DNA of 64,000 nt from CAXKXX01 sp964059975 (GTDB lineage Bacteria; Pseudomonadota; Gammaproteobacteria; Enterobacterales; Enterobacteriaceae), in the NCBI GenBank assembly GCA_964059975.1, contig CAXKXX010000002.1, forward strand, positions 62,001 to 126,000, read 5' to 3'. A model generated the notes under the pieces. That model ran no database searches. It saw only the letters and a list, made by a program, of their open reading frames with translations, and was not told the origin of the DNA. Both the position numbers and the translations under genes were made by a program. Below are positions 9,333 through 19,810 of the stretch, piece after piece; position 1 is the first letter of the stretch; each line of letters starts with the position of its first letter.

Positions 9333-11525
9333 GTGTCAACTACAATTATGCTGATCCCTATTAGCGCCAGCGTCGGTCTGACTAGCGTCACTTTGGGTAT
9401 AATTCGTTCTATGCAAGAGAACGACATTCGTTGGAGCATATTCAAACCCATCGCGCAACCGCATGATTGCGACCATGATGTCTTAGATCAAACCACTGCT
9501 ATTATTCGTAGCCACTACTCTCCCAACTTAGGAGTCGAATCGCTCCGCATGAGTTACGCTAGGCGCTTACTGAGTACTAATAAGCGTGATGTGTTGATAG
9601 AAGAGATTATAGCACAATACCAGAAGCAGGCGGAAAATACACAAGTAGTGCTGATCGAAGGGCTAACTCCAACCCGAAATCATCACTTTGAATATGCGTT
9701 AAACTACGAAATCGCAAATACGCTTAGTGCGAAAGTCGTCTTTGTAGTGGCGCCAGGCAAAGATTCATTCATACAATTAAAAGAATATATAGAATTAGCG
9801 CGCTCTAGTTTTGGTAATAGTAATAATAAAAACATTATGGGCGTGATTATTAATAAGCTAAACGCTCCACTTGACGATCAGGGGCACGCCGATCTCCACC
9901 TAACCGCAAATTTTAATGGTTTTATTAAAAGAAAAATAACTAACTATGTTGATCCTAATGAGATCTTTACTAGTAGTCCACTACCAGTTCTTGGTTGCAT
10001 TCCGTGGCAGTTCGACCTGATCGCTGTGCGCCCTATAGATATCGCCCACCACCTTCAAGCACGCGTAGTTAATGAGGGCGAGATTATGACCCGACGCATA
10101 AAGCATGCGATCTTCTGCACCCGAAATTTTTCGAATATACTAAAAGATCTTTCTCCCGATTCCCTGCTAGTTATTTCGACAGATCGTATGGATGCACTAT
10201 TTGCCGCCTGTCTCGCCGAAATGAATGGAGCAAAAATTGGTGCTATTTTGATTACCGATAACTATAAAATCGATAGAGAAACCAGTAAGCTTTGCGAGGG
10301 CGCCTTTTCAACTGGCCTACCCGCATTTTCAGTTGCTAATAATACTTGGCAAGTGGCGCTAAGTTTACAAAACTTTAATTTAAAAGCTCCGCATGACGAT
10401 TCTCAGCGTCTTGAAAAGATTCAAAATCACATTTCTAACCATATCAGTCACTCCTGGATTAGAGGGTTATCCGCTACCTCAGAAACCGTCCGCCGCCTTT
10501 CTCCGTCAGTGTTCCGATATGAATTAACAGAGAGGGCACGTCAAGCTAGTAAGTGTATTATTCTACCGGAAGGAGACGAGCCCCGTACTGTAAAAGCCGC
10601 CACCATCTGCGCCGAACGCGGTATTGCCAAGTGCCTGCTTCTAGGAAAACCACATGAAATCTTACGTGTAGCTAAAGCGCAAGGAATTAAAGTGGGTAAG
10701 GGTATCGAGATTGTTGATCCTGACTCTATTCGTTCAGACTATATTCCACGTTTAGTCGAACTACGAAAAAGCAAGGGCATGACTGAACGAATAGCTAGCG
10801 ATCAGCTGAAAGACAATGTTGTTCTCGGCACATTAATGTTGGAGAAAGGAGAGGTCGACGGCTTAGTATCTGGTGCGACTCACACCACCGCTAATACGAT
10901 TCGCCCATCCTTACAATTGATCAAAACTGAATCAAAAACATCACTGGTGTCCTCCATTTTTTTCATGCTACTCCCCGATCAAGTTTTGGTATACGGCGAC
11001 TGCGCTATCAATCCAAATCCGACCGCCGAGCAGCTGTCTGAAATCGCCATTCAATCAGCAGACTCTGCTTTCAACTTCGGCATTGAACCACGTGTAGCAA
11101 TGATTTCCTACTCCACCGGATACTCTGGGTCAGGTAGTGATGTAGATAAAGTGCGCGAAGCAACTCGCCTAGCTCAGTTAAAACGTCCTGATTTAATCAT
11201 TGATGGCCCATTGCAGTACGATGCCGCCATCATATCTGATGTAGCAAAATTTAAAGCACCGAATTCACCTGTTGCAGGTAAAGCTACCGTGTTAATTTTT
11301 CCAGATCTAAATACCGGTAATACTACTTATAAAGCCGTACAGCATGCTGCTAATCTCGTATCTATTGGTCCAATGTTGCAAGGTATGCGTAAGCCGACGA
11401 ATGACTTATCTCGAGGTGCGCTCGTAGACGATATTATTTACACCATAGCACTGACGGCAATCCAGTCTTTCCAGATTACTAATTTAGGCTCTAAAAGACT
11501 GTGTCGATATAATTCTATTCATTAA
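9333..11525 (+). CDS. pta: Phosphate acetyltransferase, long (PtaI-type) form
   Basis: Interconverts acetyl-CoA and acetyl phosphate. 730 residues: an N-terminal BioD-like P-loop-fold domain (MSTTIMLIPISASVGLTSV), a central DRTGG region, and a C-terminal catalytic PTA domain from about residue 400 (PEGDEPRTVKA, SGATHTTANT, YSTGYSGSG, FPDLNTGNTTYKA). The start is a GTG at 9333, which aligns with E. coli MSRIIMLIPTG. Compared with E. coli (714 residues) the C-terminus continues about 18 residues beyond the conserved TAIQS end, probably from loss of the ancestral stop. Second gene of the ackA-pta operon. Confidence 0.97.
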   Translation: MSTTIMLIPISASVGLTSVTLGIIRSMQENDIRWSIFKPIAQPHDCDHDVLDQTTAIIRSHYSPNLGVESLRMSYARRLLSTNKRDVLIEEIIAQYQKQAENTQVVLIEGLTPTRNHHFEYALNYEIANTLSAKVVFVVAPGKDSFIQLKEYIELARSSFGNSNNKNIMGVIINKLNAPLDDQGHADLHLTANFNGFIKRKITNYVDPNEIFTSSPLPVLGCIPWQFDLIAVRPIDIAHHLQARVVNEGEIMTRRIKHAIFCTRNFSNILKDLSPDSLLVISTDRMDALFAACLAEMNGAKIGAILITDNYKIDRETSKLCEGAFSTGLPAFSVANNTWQVALSLQNFNLKAPHDDSQRLEKIQNHISNHISHSWIRGLSATSETVRRLSPSVFRYELTERARQASKCIILPEGDEPRTVKAATICAERGIAKCLLLGKPHEILRVAKAQGIKVGKGIEIVDPDSIRSDYIPRLVELRKSKGMTERIASDQLKDNVVLGTLMLEKGEVDGLVSGATHTTANTIRPSLQLIKTESKTSLVSSIFFMLLPDQVLVYGDCAINPNPTAEQLSEIAIQSADSAFNFGIEPRVAMISYSTGYSGSGSDVDKVREATRLAQLKRPDLIIDGPLQYDAAIISDVAKFKAPNSPVAGKATVLIFPDLNTGNTTYKAVQHAANLVSIGPMLQGMRKPTNDLSRGALVDDIIYTIALTAIQSFQITNLGSKRLCRYNSIH

Positions 11526-12503
11526 AATTTTTCTGTCTCATATAGCAAGCCCTTATTTTTTTAGATATCATATTTGTATTAGACTTACTGCTGACTCTGA
11601 TAGACTTGTTTTCTTAGTGTTATAGTCGATGGCTCTATAATAGAGATTTATAAAATATTCATTATGTATAAATGTTAAGTAATCTATACTGTATTGATTC
11701 TCATGCTCTAAAATACAACGAACCCCTTTTAACATAATCTATAGTTTTTAACTTAAAATTAATACCAAGAACTTATAGATCTAGGTAATTTGCAATAAGA
11801 TTACAATAAAAATATCTTAATTATTTGCTATGTGCATCACTGATACGTCTATTAAAAAATAGTTTTCAGTATAAATAATGCTACTATTAGAAATACGCTC
11901 TAAACAATGTATATAAAGATCTTTACTGTACAATATATTAGAAATATTCATTTCAAATACCTTAAAAGTAAGTGCCCATAAAAATCTTAAATACAATTTA
12001 TTTATAACTTTTTAATTGCCTATTAAAAAGATCGAGCTATATATTTTCGTCAGACTCAATTTCATACTGAACTGAGTATGATTTAATATTAGTTAGGTTT
12101 TCTAAACCTATTGTCTGCTATATCCTATATGGAAATAGGAGACAATATGTGATAAAGGAGATAATTTAATGTTAATATTATTCTATTAAAAATTTAATTT
12201 ATTCATCCTAATTCACTACTAAAAGTTAAGCACTATGTTTTTTTAACATATTAAGATACTGTTTATTCATCTATAGTAATTAGCGCAAAATAGTATTAAA
12301 TCTAGTAATATACCTTAAAAATAAACAATATATCTATTGGTATAGATATTGCATAAGTTAATAAAGAAAATATATTCTAAATAAAGATCTTATAAAACTT
12401 ATTCCTTCAATTTTATTGTTCTTTAAATCTAAATAGTACTAATATTTTAGGAAAAATCTATGAGCTTATTGAATATCAGGCGCGCAGAGATTTTCGTATT
12501 ATT

Positions 12504-12549
12504 ATTAACTATATCTATAAATCGTTTTAGATTTATAGATATAGTTAAT
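12504..12549. repeat. Perfect inverted repeat, 20-bp arms, 6-nt loop
   Basis: Left arm 12504-12523, loop GTTTTA, right arm 12530-12549, no mismatch. AT-rich arms. No T-run follows on either strand that would make it a normal terminator. It lies about 1 kb from both flanking genes. Confidence 0.95.
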
Positions 12550-12685
12550 TTAACATAATAATATTATGAATTAGAAATAAAAAACCTTAGATTATAGAGC
12601 AATTCATTAACTTAGTAGAAAGGTTTTCATCCGATATGATTTTTATTTCTGTATTTAGTAATGAAATATTTTTGACATTTTAAGG

Positions 12686-12707
12686 ATTCTGATCAATTGA
12701 TCAGAAT
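12686..12707. repeat. Perfect 22-bp palindrome
   Basis: Dyad-symmetric sequence with no spacer (core TGATCAATTGATCA), 137 bp downstream of the larger hairpin at 12504-12549. Could be an operator-like site or a mutational product; there is no gene nearby. Confidence 0.9.
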
Positions 12708-13104
12708 ATATTGTTAATTTGATTATATAGAGTTACCGATGACAACTTAAGACATGATCTAATGTACACACTTAGAGCGGAAGAATAAAAAACTATCTTT
12801 GTTCCTAAGTTTAGGACGAAACTAGTACGCTGCTCTATAGATGTTATCGACTACCACTATCTCGAGTAATTTTAGATAGAAATTTCAACTACAATATTTC
12901 TCTGAAGAGAGAGAAATGCATGTATGAAAGTTAAGATAAATCAAGCGTATAAAAAAGACTACCCTCTTAATTACTCAAGAAGACTTCTTCCTTAGAGAAG
13001 GAATGTACGGTGAAGATGCGAAATAACTAAAGTGCTCTTCATATTATTTATATAAAGGGGCGATTTACAGAACTTAAAAATAGGAAGTAGCAAAAAATAG
13101 TTTA

Positions 13105-14211
13105 TCATAGTAGGATATTCAACATACGGCGGAGCGGTTCGGCAGCGCCCCAAAGAAGCTGATCACCTACGGTAAACGCAGATAGATAACGTGATCCCAT
13201 ATTCAACTTGCGTAACCTACCGACCGGCGTATTCAGCGTTCCAGTTACTGCTGATGGGGTAAGCTCACGTAAGGTCAAATCACGGTCATTGGGAATTACT
13301 CGAACCCAATCATTATGCATAGATAGTGCCTGCTCAATTTCTAACATCGAGATATCCTTTTTCAGCTTTAGAGTGAATGCCTGACTGTGGCAACGTAGCG
13401 CCCCAATGCGAACGCATAAGCCGTCTATGGGAATTATGCTCGATGTATTTAAGATTTTATTAACTTCTACCTGACTCTTCCATTCTTCACGACTCTGTCC
13501 GGTATTAAGCGCGCTGTCGATCCATGGAATTAGATTACCCGCTATTGGTACACCGAAATTATCAATCGGCAACATGCCATTACAGCTGGCTCGAGTGACC
13601 TTACGCTCGATATCCAAAATCGATGCAGCAGGATTTTTTAGATCCTGAGCAACCTCAGCGTGTAAAATTCCCATTTGAATCAGTAGCTCACGTATATAGC
13701 GTGCTCCACCTCCCGACGCCGCTTGGTAAGTGGCGATTGATGCCCAATCTACCCATCCGTTGGCGAATAGACCCCCAAGCGACATTAGCATCAAACTAAC
13801 TGTACAGTTGCCGCCCACAAAGGTTTTTATGCCTTGATCTAAGGCCCGACTGATCACGGAATAGTTAACTGGATCTAAGACAATGATAGCATCTTTCCTC
13901 ATACGCAGTGAGGAGGCGGCGTCAATCCAATAACCCTTCCAACCATTTTCGCGTAGAGTAGGATAAACTGCGTTAGTATATAGGCTACCTTGACAGCTAA
14001 TAATGATATCAAGAGCGCTCAGGGCATCAATATCATAAGCATCCTGTAAGATTCCCCTTGAGAAGCCACCAAGTTCTGGTGCGGGAAGTCCAGGCTGTGA
14101 AGTAGAGAAAAAAATTGGGTGAATGACATCAAAATCATTTTTTTCTGTCATACGTTGCATAAGAACTGAACCAACCATTCCGCGCCAACCTATAAAGCCA
14201 ACATTTTCCAT
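13105..14211 (-). CDS. asd: Aspartate-semialdehyde dehydrogenase
   Basis: NADPH-dependent reduction of aspartyl phosphate to aspartate semialdehyde, the branch point to diaminopimelate/lysine, threonine and methionine. 368 residues against 367 in E. coli. The N-terminal NADP loop (GFIGWRGMVGS), the catalytic cysteine in GGNCTVS (Cys136) and the histidine in LRCHSQAF are present. It is divergent from yhgN across 142 bp, as in E. coli. Intact asd suggests the symbiont still makes diaminopimelate for its wall or supplies an amino acid branch. Confidence 0.98.
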   Translation of the reverse strand: MENVGFIGWRGMVGSVLMQRMTEKNDFDVIHPIFFSTSQPGLPAPELGGFSRGILQDAYDIDALSALDIIISCQGSLYTNAVYPTLRENGWKGYWIDAASSLRMRKDAIIVLDPVNYSVISRALDQGIKTFVGGNCTVSLMLMSLGGLFANGWVDWASIATYQAASGGGARYIRELLIQMGILHAEVAQDLKNPAASILDIERKVTRASCNGMLPIDNFGVPIAGNLIPWIDSALNTGQSREEWKSQVEVNKILNTSSIIPIDGLCVRIGALRCHSQAFTLKLKKDISMLEIEQALSMHNDWVRVIPNDRDLTLRELTPSAVTGTLNTPVGRLRKLNMGSRYLSAFTVGDQLLWGAAEPLRRMLNILL

Positions 14212-14353
14212 AAATATTGTATTCCATCTTGGCAGGGGTAATAAGCTTGAGCTATGTTTAATAGTTTTTTAACTTAAAAAATATTAGCGAAAGTGCAAAG
14301 TAAATTTATTTACGATTAGATATTTTTAGAAAACTTGTATTGTGAGGCAATAA

Positions 14354-14944
14354 ATGAAAAAGATAATTTCAGCAATCGTACTACTAGTTTTAATCATGGA
14401 TCCGCTAGGAAATTTACCGATTTTTATGTCAACACTTAAACACTTAAAGCCCGGACGCCGGAGAGTAGTTCTAATTCGAGAATTACTTATTGCGCTGATA
14501 CTGATGCTTGTCTTCCTATTTTCTGGAGAGAAACTACTTGCGTTCCTTAATTTACGCACAGAGACCGTTTCTATCTCTGGAGGAATTATTTTATTTTTGA
14601 TCGCTATTAAGATGCTTCTCTCTCCTCAGACGGAGAATCACTCTGAAAAATTAAACATTGAAGAGCCATTTTTAGTTCCACTGGCGATCCCACTAATGGC
14701 CGGACCATCGATTTTGGCAGCGTTAATGCTATTATCGCACCAGTATAAAAACATATTGTCTCATTTGGTGATAGCGTTACTAATTTCTTGGGGAATTACT
14801 GCAAGTATTCTAATGATGTCCAATATTTTCCTACGCCTTTTGGGCAACAAGGGAGTCGGTGCTTTAGAAAGGCTAATGGGATTAATTTTAGTGATGCTGT
14901 CTACACAAATGTTCCTAGATGGTATCCGGGCTTACATGAAGTAG
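14354..14944 (+). CDS. yhgN: MarC-family inner membrane protein YhgN
   Basis: Multi-pass inner membrane protein of unknown transport role (MarC family), 196 residues against 197 in E. coli. It has about six hydrophobic segments; the first is near residues 3-25 (IISAIVLLVLIMDPLGNLPIF), including the conserved DPxGNxP motif of the family. A GTGAGG lies upstream of the ATG. Adjacent and divergent to asd as in E. coli. Function is not established in the family, so none is assigned. Confidence 0.95.
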   Translation: MKKIISAIVLLVLIMDPLGNLPIFMSTLKHLKPGRRRVVLIRELLIALILMLVFLFSGEKLLAFLNLRTETVSISGGIILFLIAIKMLLSPQTENHSEKLNIEEPFLVPLAIPLMAGPSILAALMLLSHQYKNILSHLVIALLISWGITASILMMSNIFLRLLGNKGVGALERLMGLILVMLSTQMFLDGIRAYMK

Positions 14945-17733
14945 ATTCTACTTAATAAAGATGGTGATTCTCGATGTAAATATAATAGATTCTTGATTAG
15001 TAAAAATGGGGGAGTTTATTAATATTATTTGTGCCCTACATATTCTAATTATTATTATCTAATTTTCTAATTTGATAGAGTAGAGCTAACGTCTAAAGCA
15101 TGGAACTATTTCTATATGTCAACTTGATCATTCCTTGACACTTTCCTGACCTTGAAGATAAAAATCGCGATAGTACTTTTTAAAATTTATTACATAGATA
15201 TCCAAGGTTTTCATTGTACTTTATTATGAAAGCACCTGATATTCGGAGGATTTTTACTATTTAAAGTAGTTCCTATGAAGATAAATACCTGATTTTATTA
15301 AAATAATCTATTATCTACCCCTATGAAATCCTGCCTTCTCACTTTTTCTTTAGATTTCTACGCTCTGTATCTAGCTATATATTACCTCACTGATTTGGCT
15401 ACTAATAAGTAGTGGGATGGGTGTCATATTAACTACTCTTCCTATATATCGCGTTAGATAAATTAAATTTAATTAAAAATGTTGGCAGTGATTTTTCGAG
15501 TCAAGAATAAAAAGAGCGCGAATGTTGTCGACATTTTATTATTCAATACGTCGACGATTAGTATTAAATTGTGTAAAGCTGATATTATTAATAATTCTAT
15601 TCTTTTTAGCTAAGCCTACTTTTTATGCGGATGCCGGATCGGCGTCTATCTTACTGAAATAAAATATGCAAATCTTTAAAAGGAATATGGTGTTCATAGA
15701 GCTTTCCTTCATGTGTAACATATAGAGAACGTGCATACTCGCATAACGAGTATATCTTAACTCATATAAGAAACAAGAGGCATCAAAAATAAAACAATGG
15801 AAGAAATAAAGGAGGGGGTTTCTTCTCACAGACTCATCATTAACATCGGATGATTCAATGCAGATTGGCACGGACCCTTTCTAGTGCTTGCTTTGACACT
15901 TACTTATATAACGGTCGTCATGATCCTGAGAAATTAACGTCTTAAAACTCGAAATAAATCACTTGACCTACGTTCTCGTTCTTATGCAGCATATCAAAAT
16001 AAAAATAGCTGACAAAAGTATCTAATAGAGCAGCATAGACTTAACTTCACAATCGGAGATCCTTACTAGAAATGGCCGAAATTAATTCTGGATGAGTAAA
16101 GTCAAAAAACACATATAATCCCCGTATTGGGAAACCAATACATTCTATTCCATAAGATGACTTAGTCATAAAACTTAGTTTAAATTCTGTTCAAATTAGC
16201 GACTAAACGATTTTTCACTAAATTATCAGATTTTTATTCTTTGAGCGCCACAAAAGTAAAAAGTATCTAAATATACTTTTCTACGATCAAGATGACGCTC
16301 GGATCATGGGAGTGGAGTATCTAATCAAATTCAAGAAATCTGCACTGAAATATGGCCATATTCTAAGAATAGATTCGATAATTTCTATACTTTTCTGATA
16401 ATTTTCATACTGTGCTTGCGCTGCTGTTTTTGAACTAGACGATTAGGCGCTCATTTCTTGAGAAGGGGGATCCAATAAGAAAGGCATATGCGAAAAATAC
16501 TATTCTAGATCCGATAGACATTACATAGCGCCCACTAAAGATGACGCTGAACAAGGCGTAGATGGCTGGCGCCCTAAGTGGTATTATACAAAGACACCCT
16601 TGTGTTAATTTTTACATAACACCCAACTCGTCTGTTAAACGTACCGAATACCATTTTCAGGAGTTATTTAATATTTAAAATACGCTGATATGGCGAGATC
16701 AGAAGCGAATACGTGCATCTATTGATTTATTTATTAATTTTTATTTAGAAAATGATATTTAGTCTAGATAGCGACACTATCTGTATCTCATTAACCACAT
16801 TGCCATTATATAAATATCTGACAAAACCAAACTAATTTTTAACGTCTTGATTAATATGATGAATTTAAAGTGCTATCTTACTACTGACTTTGATGCTATC
16901 AATTCTATTCTATTAATTGAGCATCTGTGATGTGTGAAGTGCGCTGACGATAATAACTTCACTATCGGCCATACTAGATTTTTTTAGAGATAATGTACTA
17001 AGTAAAACTACTTCAGTCGATCGAAAAATATAACTACTTTGGGATTAAAGTTAATTTTTCCATATAGGGGTTGGACCTACCTGATAGTAACGCCCTATAC
17101 ATTTATTTATGGATTTTAAGACTACTAATCTTAAGACAGTCATGCTTTATTGTAGACTAAGGGACAAAAGATCGGCCCGAGATCGTCACGTAGGCTATGC
17201 AGAAACCCCTTCTCTTCTATACATGCTCATAGTCCGGTTGCATTGCTAATAATACTCTTCCGCCCTGCTAATATGAATTTATTTCAACGCCCCTAGTAAT
17301 CTAGAAGTTTTACTTCATAGCTGATTCAAAAATCAGGTGATATATGGAAGGTTTGTCTATTAATACATAATTTTTATTATGGAGTTGTTCTTAGAACGCT
17401 ATAATTTGTAGACAAAAGAATGTGTGGTTTATGAGGAAGTCATAAACTTGATGAATAAATCTATCATATTACTTGATACAAAGTCATTTGTGGCTGACAT
17501 TTTGATCGCAACTAAAAGGCGTCTTAAATCGATCAGCTTAAAATATACTCAGGTGCACTTGCAGACAAGATCGGAAATTCGACCCTTTCGATAAGAACTT
17601 AATTAGTAAGCATTTTCGATCTGCGCATTATAGAAATGGGATGGTGCCGATGAGCAGAACCCCACTCTAAGGGTGTTCCTAATATAACGCCATGACACTT
17701 TTTTAGATGCAGGCGAGATTCCTTCCGATGCGG
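14945..17733. other. Gene-free stretch between yhgN and deoD
   Basis: About 2.8 kb with dense stops in all frames and no recognised relic. The 82-codon open stretch on the minus strand at 15623-15871 has no family features. A small hairpin (ATACTCG/CGAGTAT) lies near 15735-15753. Confidence 0.6.
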
Positions 17734-18468
17734 TCATCGTTTGTCATCGCCCAGAAGGATTGACTCTAGCGCGATAACAATCATTTCATTAAAGGTTGTT
17801 TGACGCTGTGCCGCCGTAATAGATTTATGGTGAAGAATATGGTCGGATACCGTACAGATGGTCAGCGCTTTACACCCGAATTCTTCGTATAACTCGGACG
17901 CTACTCCGTAAATTCCAGCTGCCTCCATCTCTATTCCTAAAATGCCATATTTCTTCATTAAATGAAGCATGTCTATATTTGATGCATAAAATAGATCAGT
18001 GGAGAAAATGTTTCCTACGCGTACTGGAGTGCCCCGCGCCGCTGCGGCATTTACAGCATGACGCACCATATTGAAGTCGGCAATCGCCGCATAATCATGA
18101 CCTTTGAAGCGCAAACGATTTACATTAGAATCAGTGCAAGCTCCCATTCCGATTACGACATCTCGAAGCTTAATATCGTCGCGCACTGCACCGCAAGATC
18201 CCACGCGTATAATCTTTTTGACGCCGAATTGCGCGATTAATTCGTATACGTAAATAGAGCATGAAGGAATGCCCATACCGTGACCCATTACCGAAATACG
18301 CCGATTTTTATAGGTACCTGTAAAGCCTAGCATGCCACGTACATCATTTAGTGCTAGCACGTTTTCCAGGAAAGTCTCAGCGATATATTTTGCACGTAGC
18401 GGATCGCCCGACATTAATACTACGTCGGCGAAATCTCCCATTTCAGCATTAATATGCGGCGTAGCCAT
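17734..18468 (-). CDS. deoD: Purine nucleoside phosphorylase, DeoD type
   Basis: Phosphorolysis of purine (deoxy)nucleosides to base plus (deoxy)ribose-1-phosphate. The ATG at 18468 gives 244 residues (E. coli 239) beginning MATPHINAEMGDFADVVL. The frame is open 99 bp further upstream, but those codons have no homology. Key regions are visible: GDPLRAKY, GSCGAV, GIEMEAAGIYG and the catalytic Asp in CTVSDH. Three extra residues sit in the ASELYEEFG region, and a usual Pro in LMPGDP is Ser. The ribosome binding site is a run of nine G directly before the ATG. It follows deoB after 118 bp, the same order as E. coli. Confidence 0.97.
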   Translation of the reverse strand: MATPHINAEMGDFADVVLMSGDPLRAKYIAETFLENVLALNDVRGMLGFTGTYKNRRISVMGHGMGIPSCSIYVYELIAQFGVKKIIRVGSCGAVRDDIKLRDVVIGMGACTDSNVNRLRFKGHDYAAIADFNMVRHAVNAAAARGTPVRVGNIFSTDLFYASNIDMLHLMKKYGILGIEMEAAGIYGVASELYEEFGCKALTICTVSDHILHHKSITAAQRQTTFNEMIVIALESILLGDDKR

Positions 18469-18470
18469 AT

Positions 18471-18479
18471 CCCCCCCCC
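18471..18479 (-). promoter_or_regulatory. Nine-G homopolymer as deoD ribosome binding site
   Basis: On the coding strand A followed by nine G lies two bases before the deoD ATG. It can pair with the anti-Shine-Dalgarno sequence, but such a run is slip-prone and unusual in AT-rich DNA. Confidence 0.6.
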
Positions 18480-18586
18480 TGAGTAATAATTGAATAAGAG
18501 CATTAAAAATATAAACAGTTAGATTGCGAGTTGCGCTTAGCCTGCACCTGTATACATCTAATGGCATTAAGTCTTATAAGATTATT

Positions 18587-19810
18587 CTAAAACATAGATT
18601 TACCATAATTCATCGGTGATACGCCAAAGTAGTTAGCGATAGTTTGGCTGATATCAGCAAAGGTTTCACGATGTCCAAGTGAACCTGGCTTCACCTTTAG
18701 ACCATAAATAAGCACGGGAATGTGTTCACGCGTGTGGTCTGTGCCAATCCAGGTAGGATCGCAGCCATGATCAGCGGTCACGATAAGAATATCGTCACCT
18801 TTTACCCGATTGAGTAGCTCCGGTAGTCGACGGTCAAAAAGTTCTAACGCTGCAGCATAGCCGGACACATCACGTCGATGGCCATAAGAGGAGTCAAAGT
18901 CAACGAAATTAGTAAATATAATAGTGTTGTCAACAGACTTGTCTATTTCTCTTAGAGTTGCATCGAACAACGCATGAATACCGGTTGCCTTTACTTTCTT
19001 AGTGATACCAATGTTGGCGTAGATGTCAGAAATTTTACCAATCGAGATTACTTCACCCCCTTTTTCATCTATAAATTTTTTTAGTACGGTGGGCTCTGGA
19101 GGAGCAATAGTCAGATCATGACGGTTTCCCGTACGTTTAAAATTACCTGCTTTTTCACCCACAAACGGGCGTGCGATAACACGACCAATCTTATAACCTC
19201 TTTCGTTCAGTACTTCACGGGAAATTTTACAGAGCTTATAGAGATGGTTTAGACCAAAAGTTTTTTCATGGCAGGCGATCTGGAATACAGAGTCAGCGGA
19301 GGTATAGAAAATGGGTTTACCAGTTTTCATGTGCTCCACCCCTAGTTGATCGATAATTACCGTTCCGGAAGAGTGGCAATTTCCTAGATAACCAGGTAAA
19401 TTAGCGCGCTTAACTAGTGTATCAAGTAACTCCTTTGGAAAGCTATGGTGTAAATCTTTAAAATAGCCCCACTCAAACAAGACAGGCACTCCGGCGATTT
19501 CCCAGTGGCCCGATAGAGTGTCTTTCCCAGATGAGATCTCACTAGCGTAAGCGTAAGCACCAATGATAACAACATTACTATCTAGACCTTGAGGAGATTT
19601 ACCGGTAGAAGCTTGAGCAGCCTTAATTAGGCCTAAACGGCTTAAGTTAGGTAGCATCAATAGCCCTTTACGTCCAATATTAGCTTCCCCCCGTGCGCAG
19701 GCTGCTGCGATATTGCCTAAGGTGTCGGCTCCCTGATCCCCAAAATGCTTGGAATCGGTGCTAGCACCGATTCCAAATGAATCTAATACTATAATAAATA
19801 CACGCTTCAT
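18587..19810 (-). CDS. deoB: Phosphopentomutase
   Basis: Moves phosphate between C1 and C5 of ribose or deoxyribose, linking nucleoside phosphorolysis to pentose phosphates and PRPP. 407 residues, the E. coli length. Alkaline-phosphatase-superfamily manganese ligands are visible: the N-terminal IIVLDSFGIG, the C-terminal TADHGCDPT, and the DHTREHIPVL segment. First surviving gene of the deo operon; deoC and deoA, which precede it in E. coli, are not recognisable in the 2.6 kb upstream. Confidence 0.98.
   Translation of the reverse strand: MKRVFIIVLDSFGIGASTDSKHFGDQGADTLGNIAAACARGEANIGRKGLLMLPNLSRLGLIKAAQASTGKSPQGLDSNVVIIGAYAYASEISSGKDTLSGHWEIAGVPVLFEWGYFKDLHHSFPKELLDTLVKRANLPGYLGNCHSSGTVIIDQLGVEHMKTGKPIFYTSADSVFQIACHEKTFGLNHLYKLCKISREVLNERGYKIGRVIARPFVGEKAGNFKRTGNRHDLTIAPPEPTVLKKFIDEKGGEVISIGKISDIYANIGITKKVKATGIHALFDATLREIDKSVDNTIIFTNFVDFDSSYGHRRDVSGYAAALELFDRRLPELLNRVKGDDILIVTADHGCDPTWIGTDHTREHIPVLIYGLKVKPGSLGHRETFADISQTIANYFGVSPMNYGKSMF

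Larger units (their letters stand above)
11526..13104. other. Gene-free, AT-rich stretch between pta and asd
   Basis: About 1.6 kb between convergent pta and asd. No gene relic recognised. It carries a 20-bp-arm perfect hairpin at 12504-12549, a perfect 22-bp palindrome at 12686-12707, and a small hairpin (TTCCTT/AAGGAA) at 12988-13003 on the asd side. Confidence 0.65.

Noticed and set aside
15623..15871. 82-codon open frame on the minus strand in the yhgN-deoD gap
   Set aside because: No recognisable family, no good ribosome binding site, low-complexity composition; compatible with chance in a long gap.
18469..18567. 33-codon N-terminal extension of DeoD
   Set aside because: The conserved protein begins MATPHINAEMG at 18468 behind a strong G-rich ribosome binding site; the upstream codons match nothing in the family.
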